From JACKIC01 sp964392305 (GTDB lineage: Bacteria; Planctomycetota; UBA1135; UBA2386), in the NCBI GenBank assembly GCA_964392305.1, contig CAYMPV010000025.1:1-64000 (forward strand): a stretch of 64,000 bases of DNA. The letters run 5' to 3'. Within the stretch, counting starts at the first letter, position 1. Every line of letters starts with the position of its first letter. A program made the position numbers and the translations under genes. The notes below the pieces were generated by a model, which had not been told where the DNA came from, ran no database searches, and worked only from the letters and a program-made list of their open reading frames with translations. Positions 49,556 through 58,671 of the stretch are shown piece by piece.

Positions 49556-51886
49556 ATGCGCATTCACAACCCGTCTTCCTGGCCGCTGCTGTGCGGCGGG
49601 GCCGTCGCGTTCGCGTTCGTCTGCTCGCAGCCGTTCCTGGTCCCGACGGACCTGCAGCTGCCCGGGACCCAGCCCTTGCAGGTCGGAACGCTGCAGGCGG
49701 CGTCGACCTGTGACAATTGCCACGGCGGCTTCGATGTGGTGTCCGAGCCGGCGCGGCCGTGGCGCGGCAGCATGATGGCGCAGGCCGGTCGCGATCCGCT
49801 GTTCTGGGCCACGCTGGCCGTGGCGGAGCAGGACTTCCCGCAGAGCGGTGACTTCTGCCTGCGGTGTCACGCGCCGCGCGGCTGGATCGAGGGACGCTCG
49901 ACGCCGACCGATGGCTCGGGACTCGTCGCGGGGGACGCCGATGGTGTCGAGTGCGCGATCTGCCACCAACTCACCAATCCGGACGACTCCGAACACCTCG
50001 GCGTGCAGGTCGCGCCCAACATCGCCAACGACGGCGCCACGCCGCCAGAGGGTTACCACGGCAGCGGCATGATGGTGCTGGCCGGCGGCAACGCGCGCTA
50101 CGGTCCTTATGCCGCGACCACGGCGATGCATGCGTTCGCCGGTTCTCGTTTCCATCGCGATGCGAAGATCTGCGGCACGTGTCACGACGTCTCCAACCCT
50201 GCGGTCGGCGACCTGGCGCACAACCACGGCGCCCCGCTGCCCCTGCCGGCGGGAACCTACAGCGGCATCCCCAACGCGCCGGTGACGGCCAAGGCCGCAT
50301 TCAACAACCCGCCGTATCGTCATGGCGTCACCGAGCGCACCTTCAGCGAACATCAGGCGAGTGCCTTGGCGACGCTGCGTGTGCGTGACTACGCGACGCT
50401 GCCAGCCGAGCTGCGGCGCGGCATCCTCGCGGTCGCGCGTGATCAGGCGTTGCTCGCCGGCCGCCAGGGCGACTACGCCGACGGGGCGACCAGGTACTTC
50501 TCATGTCAGGCGTGTCACATGATCCCGGTGGTCGGCAAGGGGGCGCGGCAGAACTTCGCGGCCGTGCGTTCGGACCTGCCGACGCACGACCTGACTGGTG
50601 GCAACACCTGGGTGCCGCAGCTGATCCGCTGGGCCGATGGCCAGAACCGGCTGCGGCTCGGCGGCGGCCTCGATGTCGTGCAACTCGCGGCGCTCGATGC
50701 CGGAGTGTTGCGCGCGCGCGCGAACCTGCGCCTGGCTGCGGCTCTCGACGTTCACGGCGATGTGCTGCACGTCGTCAACCTGACCGGCCACAAGCTGATC
50801 TCGGGCTATCCCGAAGGTCGGCGCATGTGGCTGCGCATCCGGTGGCGTGATCGTCAAGGCAACGTCGTGCGCACCGACGGCGACTACGGCGCGCTCGCGG
50901 CGGTGGTGCGAGGGGTGCCGACGACCGTCGAGTCCCTGCTCGATCCTGGCGACCCGCATCTGCGCATCTACGAAGCCGACCACGGCATCACCCAGCAATG
51001 GGCGACCCAGCTGATCGGGCTCGGCTGGTCACCGAACCTGCCCGTCGACTACGACCGGATCACCGGCGCCGTCACGCGCACGCTCGGCCAGATCGCTGCG
51101 TCGCCCGTCGGTGCGGCCAGTCATACGTTCCACTTCGTGCTCAACAACACGATGTTGCACGACACCAGGATTCCGCCGTTCGGCATGGCCTACGACATCG
51201 CGCTGGAACGCAACATCCTGCCCGTGCCCGCGACCGCGTATGGCAACCCCGGGCCGTCCGGAACCTATCGCCACTGGGACGAGGTGTTGCTGCAGCCGCC
51301 GACCGGGGCGATGCGTGCCGAGATCGAGTTGCTCTACCAGACCACGAGCTGGGAATACGTGCAGTTCCTGCTGCTGCAGAACAACCAGCTGAGTGCGTTC
51401 CTGGGCACCGCTGGTCAGGATCTCTACGACGGGTGGCGGGCCACCGGCATGTCACCGCCCGAGGTCGTGAACACGGCGCGCTGGTGTGACCTGCCCGGGA
51501 CGGGTGAGGACTTCGAGCTGCGCAGTGGCATCGGTACCGCGCCGCTCGATCAGAACTGCGCCAAGCAGGTCGATGCAGGGGAGACCATCCACCTGCAACT
51601 CGTCAGTCCGGCCGGCACGCTGACCGGCCAGCTGGTCGCGTTCGCGTTCGAGTTCTACGCCGACAGTGGCGCGATGCCGAGCCCGTTGTTGCCCGGCCTG
51701 CAACTCGATCGGGTCGATGGTCACTTGCTGGTGCCCGGCCTGCCGGGCAGCGGCGCCGCGCGCAGCGTCACGATCCCGCCCGGCTTCGCCGGCCTGGTGT
51801 TGCGTTGCCAAGGCGTGGCGATCTCGACGCTGACTGTGAACGGTTCGTATGCCGCGAGCGCGGCCCACGATTTCGTCCTGCGTTGA
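49556..51886 (+). CDS. Exported five-haem cytochrome c with C-terminal beta domain
   Basis: 776 residues; the ATG at 49556 has CGGAG 7 bp upstream and starts a signal or anchor helix (about 8-27). Five CxxCH haem sites: C52-H56, C101-H105, C133-H137, C206-H210 and C317-H321, with spare histidines between them (H168, H200, H224) as possible axial ligands. The first four lie close together as in a cytochrome c554/NapC-like multihaem fold. Residues about 380-776 have no cysteine haem sites and are beta-rich (LTGHKLISGYPEGRRMW). Probable periplasmic electron-transfer protein or reductase; partner unknown. Confidence 0.85.
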   Translation: MRIHNPSSWPLLCGGAVAFAFVCSQPFLVPTDLQLPGTQPLQVGTLQAASTCDNCHGGFDVVSEPARPWRGSMMAQAGRDPLFWATLAVAEQDFPQSGDFCLRCHAPRGWIEGRSTPTDGSGLVAGDADGVECAICHQLTNPDDSEHLGVQVAPNIANDGATPPEGYHGSGMMVLAGGNARYGPYAATTAMHAFAGSRFHRDAKICGTCHDVSNPAVGDLAHNHGAPLPLPAGTYSGIPNAPVTAKAAFNNPPYRHGVTERTFSEHQASALATLRVRDYATLPAELRRGILAVARDQALLAGRQGDYADGATRYFSCQACHMIPVVGKGARQNFAAVRSDLPTHDLTGGNTWVPQLIRWADGQNRLRLGGGLDVVQLAALDAGVLRARANLRLAAALDVHGDVLHVVNLTGHKLISGYPEGRRMWLRIRWRDRQGNVVRTDGDYGALAAVVRGVPTTVESLLDPGDPHLRIYEADHGITQQWATQLIGLGWSPNLPVDYDRITGAVTRTLGQIAASPVGAASHTFHFVLNNTMLHDTRIPPFGMAYDIALERNILPVPATAYGNPGPSGTYRHWDEVLLQPPTGAMRAEIELLYQTTSWEYVQFLLLQNNQLSAFLGTAGQDLYDGWRATGMSPPEVVNTARWCDLPGTGEDFELRSGIGTAPLDQNCAKQVDAGETIHLQLVSPAGTLTGQLVAFAFEFYADSGAMPSPLLPGLQLDRVDGHLLVPGLPGSGAARSVTIPPGFAGLVLRCQGVAISTLTVNGSYAASAAHDFVLR

Positions 51887-51908
51887 GCGGTGCGTTGCCG
51901 CGCACCGC
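51887..51908. terminator. Perfect 8-bp hairpin directly after the cytochrome stop codon
   Basis: GCGGTGCG, a TTGCCG loop and CGCACCGC, beginning on the base after TGA and lying in an 80-bp convergent spacer. No T tract. Good candidate for a GC-hairpin terminator. Confidence 0.5.
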
Positions 51909-51966
51909 CCGCGACGGATTGAACTGTGAGCCGGCTCGCGCGCCGTCGCCTTGCCGGACCGCGGTC

Positions 51967-53778
51967 CTACTGCAGCGGCGGCAACGCGTAGTGCTGGCGG
52001 TAGAAGTTGATGATCGAGGTGCTCAGGTACTCACGCGTGAAGTTCGCGCGGTCGCGCAGCAGGAGCTTGTTCGCCCAGTCGTCGACCGTGGTGCCCGGCC
52101 AGCCGATCGCCGCGAGGTAGGCGGCGACCGATGTCGTCGTCGGTCCAGCGTTCTGCAGGTTCCCTGAGAACGACAGTCCGGTGAAGCTCGTGACGTTCGA
52201 GGGGTTCCAGGTGATCGTTCCGGAGAGCAGGTTGTCGGTGAACGCCGTGTTGTGCACACCGATGTTGGTGCCCGTGTTGGTGCTGTTGATCGACACCAAG
52301 GACATGTCCGTCTGGCCGCTGCCGTCCTGGTCCTGCAGCAGCAGGTTGGCTCGTACCGCGCCGCTGGCGGTGTTGCCCACATACATCACGTGGGAGTTCG
52401 TGTTGAGCAGGAGGTTCTCCTCGACCCGGATCTGCACGCCGCCGGGGGCGGGGGTGACGCCCCAGGCCTGGCCGATGTTGGTCCCGTTGTGCGTCTTGGC
52501 GCAGACGTTCCGCGAGAACTCACCGCCGCCGCGCTGCATGGTGCCGTCAGGCGCCTTGATCACGATGTTGCCGCGCGCGATGACATTGGTCGCAAACGAG
52601 CCGATGTAGGCCGTGTGCGAGAACGACGAGTTGGCGTAGTTGCCCAGCCCTGGGATGTCGGGCGACATCACCTTGTAGATCACGTTGTCCTCGAACAGGA
52701 AGCCCTGGGCGCTGCTCAGGATCGCCGAGGAGTGGGGGCTGCCGATCGCGAAGATGTGGTCGAAGATGCAACGTCGGACCGAGACGTCGGCCGAATCCGT
52801 CTCACAGATCAGGCCGAACGTGAAGCCGCTGATGCGGCAGTTCTCGAGCAGGATCCTCGAGAACGGCATCCCCGTCCCTTGCCACTGCGTCGCCACCAGA
52901 TGCACGCCGTTGATGTTCTGGGTGGTCGTCGCCGATGTGGCGATGCGGTTCGCGGCCGACAGGTAGATGTCGGTGATCGCGACCCGTTGGATCGTGGCCG
53001 ACGACTGGTAGCCGGGTGTGATCGCGATGAAGCCGCCCTGACTCAGCAACACCGGGCGCGGGAGGTCGTCGTCACCGTAGGCGCCCAGGCGCATCCAACC
53101 GTTGCCGGTTGCTGGTCCCGACTTGTTCCACTGGAACGTCGAGTTCAGGCTGAACGAGTCACCGCGCTTGAGCAGCAGCCAATCCGCCTGCCCGTTCCGC
53201 AGCAACGCGAACCCCCCGGCCAGCGTGCGTCGGGGCGCGGTCACGCTGCCGCTGGCCGAGTCGTTGCCCGAGGAACTGACGTGGACGACACGGGCGCCCG
53301 GTTGCGGGACGAACTCGGTCCAGCCATCGACCAGGGAGGCATTGGGTTGAACGATCAGCTCGAAGATCTGCGTGATGCGGTTGCCGTTGACCAACGCTTC
53401 CAGCGTGAAGTCGAACCTGCCGGCGAGCGTGGGCATGCCGGTGATCGTGTTTGGCGCCTGTGCAGGCATGCCGAGGCCGAGTCCAGGCGGCAGGGCACCG
53501 CTCAACAAGGTCCAGGCGACGCTGGTGCCGACGTTGCTGCGGAGGGTCGGAACAGTGGCGAGGTACGGTTGTCCGACCTGTGCGTCGGGAAGGGTCGTCA
53601 GGGGCGCGAAGTCCCCTTGCGACTCCGACACCGGTGCGGGTGTCGGTGCTTGCCCAGCGGGTTGCGGTGAAGCAGGCTGGAGTGAAGCTGGCTGGGGTGC
53701 TGCGTGAGAGCAGCCCGCGATGGGGAGCCAGATGGCGGAGAGAGAGAAAGCGATTGCCGAGGCCGTCTTCATGGGCAT
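51967..53778 (-). CDS. Lipoprotein with putative-Ig domain and right-handed beta-helix repeats
   Basis: 603 residues (ATG 53778; 53772 also possible and gives a typical MKT start). The lipobox LPIAGC has Cys23 as the lipidation site. After a Pro-rich linker a He_PIG-like Ig domain (about 70-145; VGQPYLATV...PTLAGRFDFTLEA) precedes a parallel beta-helix (about 160-560), with short repeating strands such as ILLENCRISGFTFGL, SVRRCIFDHIF, LFEDNVIYKV and VIARGNIVIK. Beta-helix proteins of this kind often bind or cleave polysaccharides, but no lyase catalytic set can be picked out here. Cell-surface lipoprotein, substrate unknown. Confidence 0.78.
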   Translation of the reverse strand: MPMKTASAIAFSLSAIWLPIAGCSHAAPQPASLQPASPQPAGQAPTPAPVSESQGDFAPLTTLPDAQVGQPYLATVPTLRSNVGTSVAWTLLSGALPPGLGLGMPAQAPNTITGMPTLAGRFDFTLEALVNGNRITQIFELIVQPNASLVDGWTEFVPQPGARVVHVSSSGNDSASGSVTAPRRTLAGGFALLRNGQADWLLLKRGDSFSLNSTFQWNKSGPATGNGWMRLGAYGDDDLPRPVLLSQGGFIAITPGYQSSATIQRVAITDIYLSAANRIATSATTTQNINGVHLVATQWQGTGMPFSRILLENCRISGFTFGLICETDSADVSVRRCIFDHIFAIGSPHSSAILSSAQGFLFEDNVIYKVMSPDIPGLGNYANSSFSHTAYIGSFATNVIARGNIVIKAPDGTMQRGGGEFSRNVCAKTHNGTNIGQAWGVTPAPGGVQIRVEENLLLNTNSHVMYVGNTASGAVRANLLLQDQDGSGQTDMSLVSINSTNTGTNIGVHNTAFTDNLLSGTITWNPSNVTSFTGLSFSGNLQNAGPTTTSVAAYLAAIGWPGTTVDDWANKLLLRDRANFTREYLSTSIINFYRQHYALPPLQ

Positions 53779-54198
53779 GACAGACCCGTGGCCGGAAACC
53801 CCAGCGGGGAACCTGAGCTGCTTGCCGGTGGTGTGGCGACGGGTGCGAGTCGAGGTTGGCTAGCTGCGCCACGTTTGTTTGGCGCCTGCAGGTTTCACCG
53901 CATGGCGTCCGCGGTCCGAGGACCACGGAAGGTCGGCTTCCTGACGGCGCCAATACGTACGGATGCTCGTTCGCGGCTTGTCGGACTCGAAAAAATCCAC
54001 GGACCGACGAGGCTGACGAGGCGGTGTCATGGGCGCATCGCCGACTGCACGCACGCATCGTGCATCGCGTGGGTGTGAGTTGACGCGACGGCGTCTGGCC
54101 TGATCGCTGGCGATGCCTGCCGCGCACCTCGACCGCTCGTCGTGCTGTGCAACGGCATGGAGCCGCGTCCGCGTCGCCCGGTGCCGACCTCGCCGGGA
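53779..54198. other. 420-bp region without a convincing gene
   Basis: It lies between two minus-strand genes. Short ORFs here lack a ribosome site, a promoter and recognisable sequence. A rare A6 run (near 53990) and a TACGTA palindrome (near 53957) are visible; an upstream promoter for the lipoprotein gene is likely somewhere in this region, but no TAnnnT close to the start was found. Confidence 0.5.
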
Positions 54199-54936
54199 CT
54201 AGCTCGAAGTCGCCGGTGGCTTCTGCAGCACGAGGGTCAGGTTGCAGTGTCTCCAGGGCAGGCGGCCCAGGGAGAGTGCGCTGACGATGCGCGTGATCGC
54301 GGTGATGCAGCGCGATCGGAAACCGCGTTCGACCAGGTAGGGTGCAAGGCCACGTTCTTCGCGAAGCGTGAAGCCGTTCGCCCGACACCAATCGTGGATG
54401 CCCTGGCGGCTGACCACCTTGTCGTAGTAGGTGGGGTAGGGGCCATAGCCGGGCTTGCCTGCGTCTGGCCGGTGCAGGATGCGCCGGTGGTAGAAGACGT
54501 GAAACCAGAACGGCGTGAGGTTCGTGAGGAAGCCGAAGACCGAGTCGCGGTCCGGGATCTTGAGGATGATCAACCCTCCGGGCACGAGCCAGTTCTTGAA
54601 GTTCCCGAGGACTTGCTCGGCGTTCTGGATGTGCTCCAGGACGAACGAGTTGTAGATGATGTCGAACTTGCGGTCGCCGAGGTCGACGGCGCGCAGATCG
54701 GCCACGACCGCCTCGTCCAAGTCCTTGACGACCTCGACGCGGTAACGCATCGCTTCCGGATCGAGGTCGACGCCGGTGATGCGGTACTTGATCCCCTCGA
54801 GCTTGAGGGGCCAGTGCTGACCGCAGCCCGCTTCCAGGATCCGCAACTCGGTAGTCCCATCGTAGGCCCGCTTCAGGTAGCCCTCGATGAGGTCGTCTTC
54901 TTCCTTGTAGTGCGCGAGGAGTTGTAGCTTCGTCAT
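54199..54936 (-). CDS. SAM-dependent methyltransferase (class I)
   Basis: 245 residues from the ATG at 54936. The Rossmann SAM motif I is LEAGCGQHWPLKL (about 34-46), followed by VDLDPEAMRY (motif II, about 58-67, acidic D after the second strand), DIIYNSFVLEHIQNAEQVLGNFKNWLVPGGLIIL (motifs IV-V, about 95-128). The C-terminal part is aromatic and basic (TPFWFHVFYHRRILHRP). Type-11-like methyltransferase of unknown substrate. It is divergent from a GT4 gene 287 bp away, so a glycan or lipid substrate is possible. Confidence 0.88.
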   Translation of the reverse strand: MTKLQLLAHYKEEDDLIEGYLKRAYDGTTELRILEAGCGQHWPLKLEGIKYRITGVDLDPEAMRYRVEVVKDLDEAVVADLRAVDLGDRKFDIIYNSFVLEHIQNAEQVLGNFKNWLVPGGLIILKIPDRDSVFGFLTNLTPFWFHVFYHRRILHRPDAGKPGYGPYPTYYDKVVSRQGIHDWCRANGFTLREERGLAPYLVERGFRSRCITAITRIVSALSLGRLPWRHCNLTLVLQKPPATSS

Positions 54937-54997
54937 CTGCAATTCCCGATCGTGCCCGCTTCGGAACTGACTCGGACAGGCGCCATTCGTTGCACGA

Positions 54998-55003
54998 AGC
55001 GTA
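54998..55003 (-). promoter_or_regulatory. Putative -10 hexamer TACGCT for the methyltransferase
   Basis: GC-TACGCT on the minus strand lies 61 nt before the ATG at 54936, in a 287-bp divergent spacer that otherwise shows no gene. Confidence 0.3.
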
Positions 55004-55193
55004 GCGCATGATGGTGACGCCGCCCGCAAAATGGGGAACTGCGTCTCATCCCGAACCTGCCGCGCTCGTCGTCCGTCGCGAGGCTGTTGCCGCCATGCGA
55101 TCGCCATCCCGGCGGCGCGGACCGGCCAGCGCGCCGCGGCATGGGCGCCTTCGATGATCGCAGCCTGCTGAATCACCTGGCGCTCCGTCGCGT

Positions 55194-55199
55194 TACAGT
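55194..55199 (+). promoter_or_regulatory. Putative -10 hexamer TACAGT for the GT4 gene
   Basis: GT-TACAGT lies 24 nt before the ATG at 55224. Confidence 0.3.
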
Positions 55200-55223
55200 G
55201 GCCAGGCCAGTGGATCCAGCGCC

Positions 55224-56450
55224 ATGCAAGCAGCCAAGAGCCAGACACGCATCGTCTTCGTTCAGTACGGTGATTACGCGGATGCCCTCGAGCGCTTCGC
55301 CGCCGGCGGTCGCGAGAACTACTACGGTCAGCGCTACACCGTCGACCATGTGGGGATCCTGGTTGAGCGCCATGATGCGGTCGCCGTCGTGCACTTCAGC
55401 GGCGATGCGCCCTCGCGACTCCTGACCAATGGCGTTCAGGCGATGGGCGTCGATCTGTACCCTGCCGGCCGATCGCCTCGGGACGCGGACCTGATCGGCG
55501 CCGTGACTTCGTTCAGGCCCACCCATCTGGTTGTCGCGGCGCCGATCCCGCGGTTGATCCTGTGGGGCATCGGACAAGGGCTGCAAGTGCTGCCGTTGTT
55601 CGCCGACAGTTTCCGTGCCGCTGGGTGGCGGCAGCGTCTGCGCAACTGGCGCCTGCAACGTTTGCTCAACGATCGTCGCATCCGCTGGGTCGCCAACCAC
55701 AACATCGCCGCCTCGTTGGATCTCGAGCGCATCGGCGTCCGGGCGGACAAGATCCTGCCGTTCGATTGGCCCGCGTTGATCTCACCGGCCCAGTATGAGG
55801 CGAAGATGGCGCCGCAAGGTGCCCGGTTCCGCCTCGTGTATGTGGGGCAGTTGACCTTCGCCAAGGGAGTCGGCGATCTGTTGCAAGGGTTCGCGGCCCT
55901 GCCGCGCGATGCCGGTTTCGAACTGACCCTGATCGGCAGTGGGCCGGAAGAGGCGGCGCTTCGGCCGTTGGTCGATTCCCTGGGGATCTCCGATCGGGCC
56001 ACATTCCTCGGCAAGATCGACCACGACGACGTCCTCGTCGCGATGCGTGAGCACGACGCGGTGATCGTGCCAAGTCGCCATGAGTATCCCGAGGGCTTGC
56101 CGATGACGATCTACGAGGCGTTGTGCACGCGGACACCGGTGCTCGTCTCCGACCATCCGATGTTCATGTTGCGGCTCGTCGACGACGAGAACTCGGTGGT
56201 CTTCCCTGCCTCGGCACCTCAGTCGTTGGCGGCGGCAGTGCTTCGCCTGCGCGGGTCACCTGCGCTCTACGAACGCCTCTCGCAGAACTCGGCGAACGCG
56301 GACAAGGACTACCTCTGCCCTCTCAAGTGGCATGCACTCTTGGACCTGTGGCTCGAGGGTGGGGCGGCCAACGAGGCCACGCTCGCCGGCTTCAGTCTTG
56401 CAAGCAGCCGCTCGCATGGTCTCTCGGGCGCGAGACCGGCCGGCGTTTGA
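55224..56450 (+). CDS. Glycosyltransferase family 4 (GT-B fold)
   Basis: 408 residues with no TM segments. The N-terminal GT-B domain starts IVFVQYGDYADALE and contains a YYGQRYTVDH segment near 33-42. The C-terminal domain has the GT4 donor-binding features: FRLVYVGQLTFAKGVGDLLQGF (about 203-224), and the acidic E-x7-E pair in SRHEYPEGLPMTIYEAL (about 287-303). It transfers a nucleotide-activated sugar with retention at the cytoplasmic face of the membrane. Acceptor unknown; a polysaccharide or glycolipid is likely given the divergent methyltransferase. Confidence 0.88.
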   Translation: MQAAKSQTRIVFVQYGDYADALERFAAGGRENYYGQRYTVDHVGILVERHDAVAVVHFSGDAPSRLLTNGVQAMGVDLYPAGRSPRDADLIGAVTSFRPTHLVVAAPIPRLILWGIGQGLQVLPLFADSFRAAGWRQRLRNWRLQRLLNDRRIRWVANHNIAASLDLERIGVRADKILPFDWPALISPAQYEAKMAPQGARFRLVYVGQLTFAKGVGDLLQGFAALPRDAGFELTLIGSGPEEAALRPLVDSLGISDRATFLGKIDHDDVLVAMREHDAVIVPSRHEYPEGLPMTIYEALCTRTPVLVSDHPMFMLRLVDDENSVVFPASAPQSLAAAVLRLRGSPALYERLSQNSANADKDYLCPLKWHALLDLWLEGGAANEATLAGFSLASSRSHGLSGARPAGV

Positions 56451-56476
56451 CGGCATCAGAACCCAGATGCGGCAGC

Positions 56477-58390
56477 TCAGAACTGGGTCGTGACGCAATC
56501 GGTCCGGAACATGCCTTCGACGGGGTCCAAGCCGATCGCCTGGAACTGCAACTGCAAGCCGGTCAGCAGGCCGGGGACCAGCTGATAGACCCGTGTCAGT
56601 CCCGGCGTGCCGGTGCTACCGGCGCCCGAGAGGCTCACGCTGCCGAAGATCCCCAGCCCGTCTTCGATGACGATCGTGAATGGACTCGCCGGATTCGTGC
56701 AGATGGTGCCGAAGGGTGAGTTCCATGGTGGGGCGCCAGGTAGCGCGACCATGACGACGAACGGCACCTGGGTCGGGATCGTGGCCGACGTGTTGGTGAT
56801 CGTGACCACGGCGAGGCGGCTGGTGTGGGCGATCGAGATCTTGCGCGAGAACAGCGTGAAGGTCGCGCCTGCCGGCGCTCCGGTCGCGGTCGCGGTCACC
56901 GTGATCTGGCCACCGGCGTTGGCGGCATCGACCAGCATTCGCGCTTCACCGAGGGAGTCCGTCAGCACCGGCCCAGGTGCGGTCAGAGTGCCCGGACCGA
57001 AGATCGAGAAGTCGACCGGGACGCCGACCAGGGGCGCACCGAGCCCGTCGGTCATGCGGGCGACCAGCGGTTGCGAGAACGAGTCGCCGGCGGTGGCGAC
57101 CTGATTGCTTCCTGACTGGGCGATGAGGACGTTCGCCGAGACGGACGGACGAATGCGCTGGAACAACCCGGTCCACCAGGGGATGTCGGCGGTCATGTAG
57201 AGGGCTCCGTCAGGACCCTGACGCATGGCCGTCACGCGAGACAAGCCGGTGCCCCAATCGGTGTTGTTGGGCTGCCCCGGTACCGGTGCGGCCGGCGCCC
57301 AACCGCTGCTGCCGTGGTCCAGGCACCGGACCCAGGAGAGCACGTGATCGAGGTAGAACAGGCGCCCTTCGTACGAGGGCCCGAAGTCGTAGGCGCCGCC
57401 ACGATTGCGGTAGCGTGGTCCCTGCACCAGGACGATCCAGCCGGCGGCGTGATCGCCGATCCCGATCGGGCTCTCCAGCCCCGGCGGTGCTGAGCCGGTG
57501 CACGGTGCCCACCAAGGTGGGGCCACCAGGGGAGCATTGCCCTCCATCCAGGGCCACCCGTAGTTGCGGAGCGGCAGGGTTCCCGGATTCCACAGGTACT
57601 CATCCACCTCTTCGGCGTCGGCGGCGCCGACATCCCCGATGTAGAGGTTGCCCGTGAGTCTGTCGATCTCCATGCGGAACGGGTTGCGCAACCCGTGGGC
57701 GACGACCAGCTGACTCAGGTCGTTGTTGCCGCTCAGAGGGTTGCTGCCGGGGTTCAGAAGCGAGTAGGGCGGGGCCAGGAGGTTCGGTCCCGGCGGGATG
57801 TTGGCGACATCCATGCGCAGAATGCACCCGCGCCCGGAGCCCGGAATCTGTACGTCGCAGTGTTCCTGGTCGTCACCCATGCCCAGGTAGAGCATCCCAT
57901 CGGGGCCGAACCGCAACGCGCCGCCGTTGTGGAACTCGGACAGATGCGGGATCGCATCGACGACCACGCAGCGGCTCGCCGGGTCGAGGGCGAGGTTGGT
58001 GCTGGTGGGGTTCGACAGATCACCCAGGACGCTGAAGCGATCCAGGTGCAGCAGGGTATCGATGGTGCTCGAGTAGTAGACGTAGATGTGGCCCGTCTGC
58101 GCAAACTGAGGATCCGCTTCGATGCCGAGCAAACCACGCTCGTGGCCAGTCAGCACGGAGGGGATCACGCCAATCTGGACGACTGGTCCACCGGCGTAGA
58201 CGTGGATCTCACCGTCCTGATTGGCGATCAGCGCGCGGCCGTCGTTCAGGAAGGTGAAGTCGAGCGGGTGAGGCAGCCCGGACTGCACCAAGGTGTCCAC
58301 CTGGAAACCATTCGGCACACTCTGGGCTGGCAGCGCTGCTGCCAGAAGTGCCGTCACGGGCAGGGTCAGAAACGAGAACTTGCCGAGCAT
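56477..58390 (-). CDS. Exported PQQ-type soluble aldose sugar dehydrogenase-like protein (GSDH fold)
   Basis: 637 residues; the ATG at 58390 gives a signal peptide ending near LPAQS. Residues about 25-420 match the six-bladed GSDH/Asd propeller: GLLGIEADPQFAQTGHIYVYYS, EFHNGGALRFGPDGMLYLGMGDDQ with the active-site His, AHGLRNPFRMEIDRLTGNLYIGDVG, and GADAEEVDEY. A bacterial Ig-like Big_1-type domain follows (about 450-545; VPVDFSIFGPG...TDSLGEARMLV), then a C-terminal beta domain. Such enzymes oxidise aldoses or cyclitols with PQQ in the periplasm. No PQQ-synthesis genes lie in the window. TAGGGT is a possible -10. Confidence 0.85.
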   Translation of the reverse strand: MLGKFSFLTLPVTALLAAALPAQSVPNGFQVDTLVQSGLPHPLDFTFLNDGRALIANQDGEIHVYAGGPVVQIGVIPSVLTGHERGLLGIEADPQFAQTGHIYVYYSSTIDTLLHLDRFSVLGDLSNPTSTNLALDPASRCVVVDAIPHLSEFHNGGALRFGPDGMLYLGMGDDQEHCDVQIPGSGRGCILRMDVANIPPGPNLLAPPYSLLNPGSNPLSGNNDLSQLVVAHGLRNPFRMEIDRLTGNLYIGDVGAADAEEVDEYLWNPGTLPLRNYGWPWMEGNAPLVAPPWWAPCTGSAPPGLESPIGIGDHAAGWIVLVQGPRYRNRGGAYDFGPSYEGRLFYLDHVLSWVRCLDHGSSGWAPAAPVPGQPNNTDWGTGLSRVTAMRQGPDGALYMTADIPWWTGLFQRIRPSVSANVLIAQSGSNQVATAGDSFSQPLVARMTDGLGAPLVGVPVDFSIFGPGTLTAPGPVLTDSLGEARMLVDAANAGGQITVTATATGAPAGATFTLFSRKISIAHTSRLAVVTITNTSATIPTQVPFVVMVALPGAPPWNSPFGTICTNPASPFTIVIEDGLGIFGSVSLSGAGSTGTPGLTRVYQLVPGLLTGLQLQFQAIGLDPVEGMFRTDCVTTQF

Positions 58391-58418
58391 GAAGGTCGAT
58401 TCGGGGCGTGCGGAACGG

Positions 58419-58424
58419 ACCCTA
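58419..58424 (-). promoter_or_regulatory. Putative -10 hexamer TAGGGT for the PQQ-type dehydrogenase
   Basis: CG-TAGGGT on the minus strand lies 28 nt before the ATG at 58390, in a 281-bp spacer that also holds a strong hairpin (58477-58522). Confidence 0.3.
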
Positions 58425-58476
58425 CGTGCCGCTCTTGGAATGGGGTCGCAAAACATACCATCTCGAGGGGCTTCTG

Positions 58477-58522
58477 GCCCGGTCGGTGATTCGCTGTGGC
58501 GAATCGCATGGACCGACCGGGC
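58477..58522. other. Strong two-part hairpin (11-bp and 7-bp stems) between the peroxidase and sugar dehydrogenase genes
   Basis: The outer stem GCCCGGTCGGT pairs exactly with ACCGACCGGGC; the inner stem GATTCGC pairs with GCGAATC across a TGTG loop; a 6-nt GCATGG bulge lies on one side. It sits 87 bp upstream of the dehydrogenase ATG and 150 bp past the peroxidase stop. Possible terminator, operator or small structured RNA; no T tract. Confidence 0.5.
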
Positions 58523-58671
58523 GAGGGTTGCCCCGCAGAGGGACGAGCAGGTCTCGATGAAAGCGCCCCGCGTGCAGGCCGAGAGTAGGGCACGTGAGAG
58601 GTCGATCAAGCCGGCCACGTGACGTGGCTCGAGTTGGACGATTGCGTATGCCCCTCGGGCTTTGGTTCGCG

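Noticed and set aside
53704..54083. Short ORFs in the 420-bp gap
   Set aside because: No ribosome site, no family resemblance, and overlapping frames on both strands are equally open.
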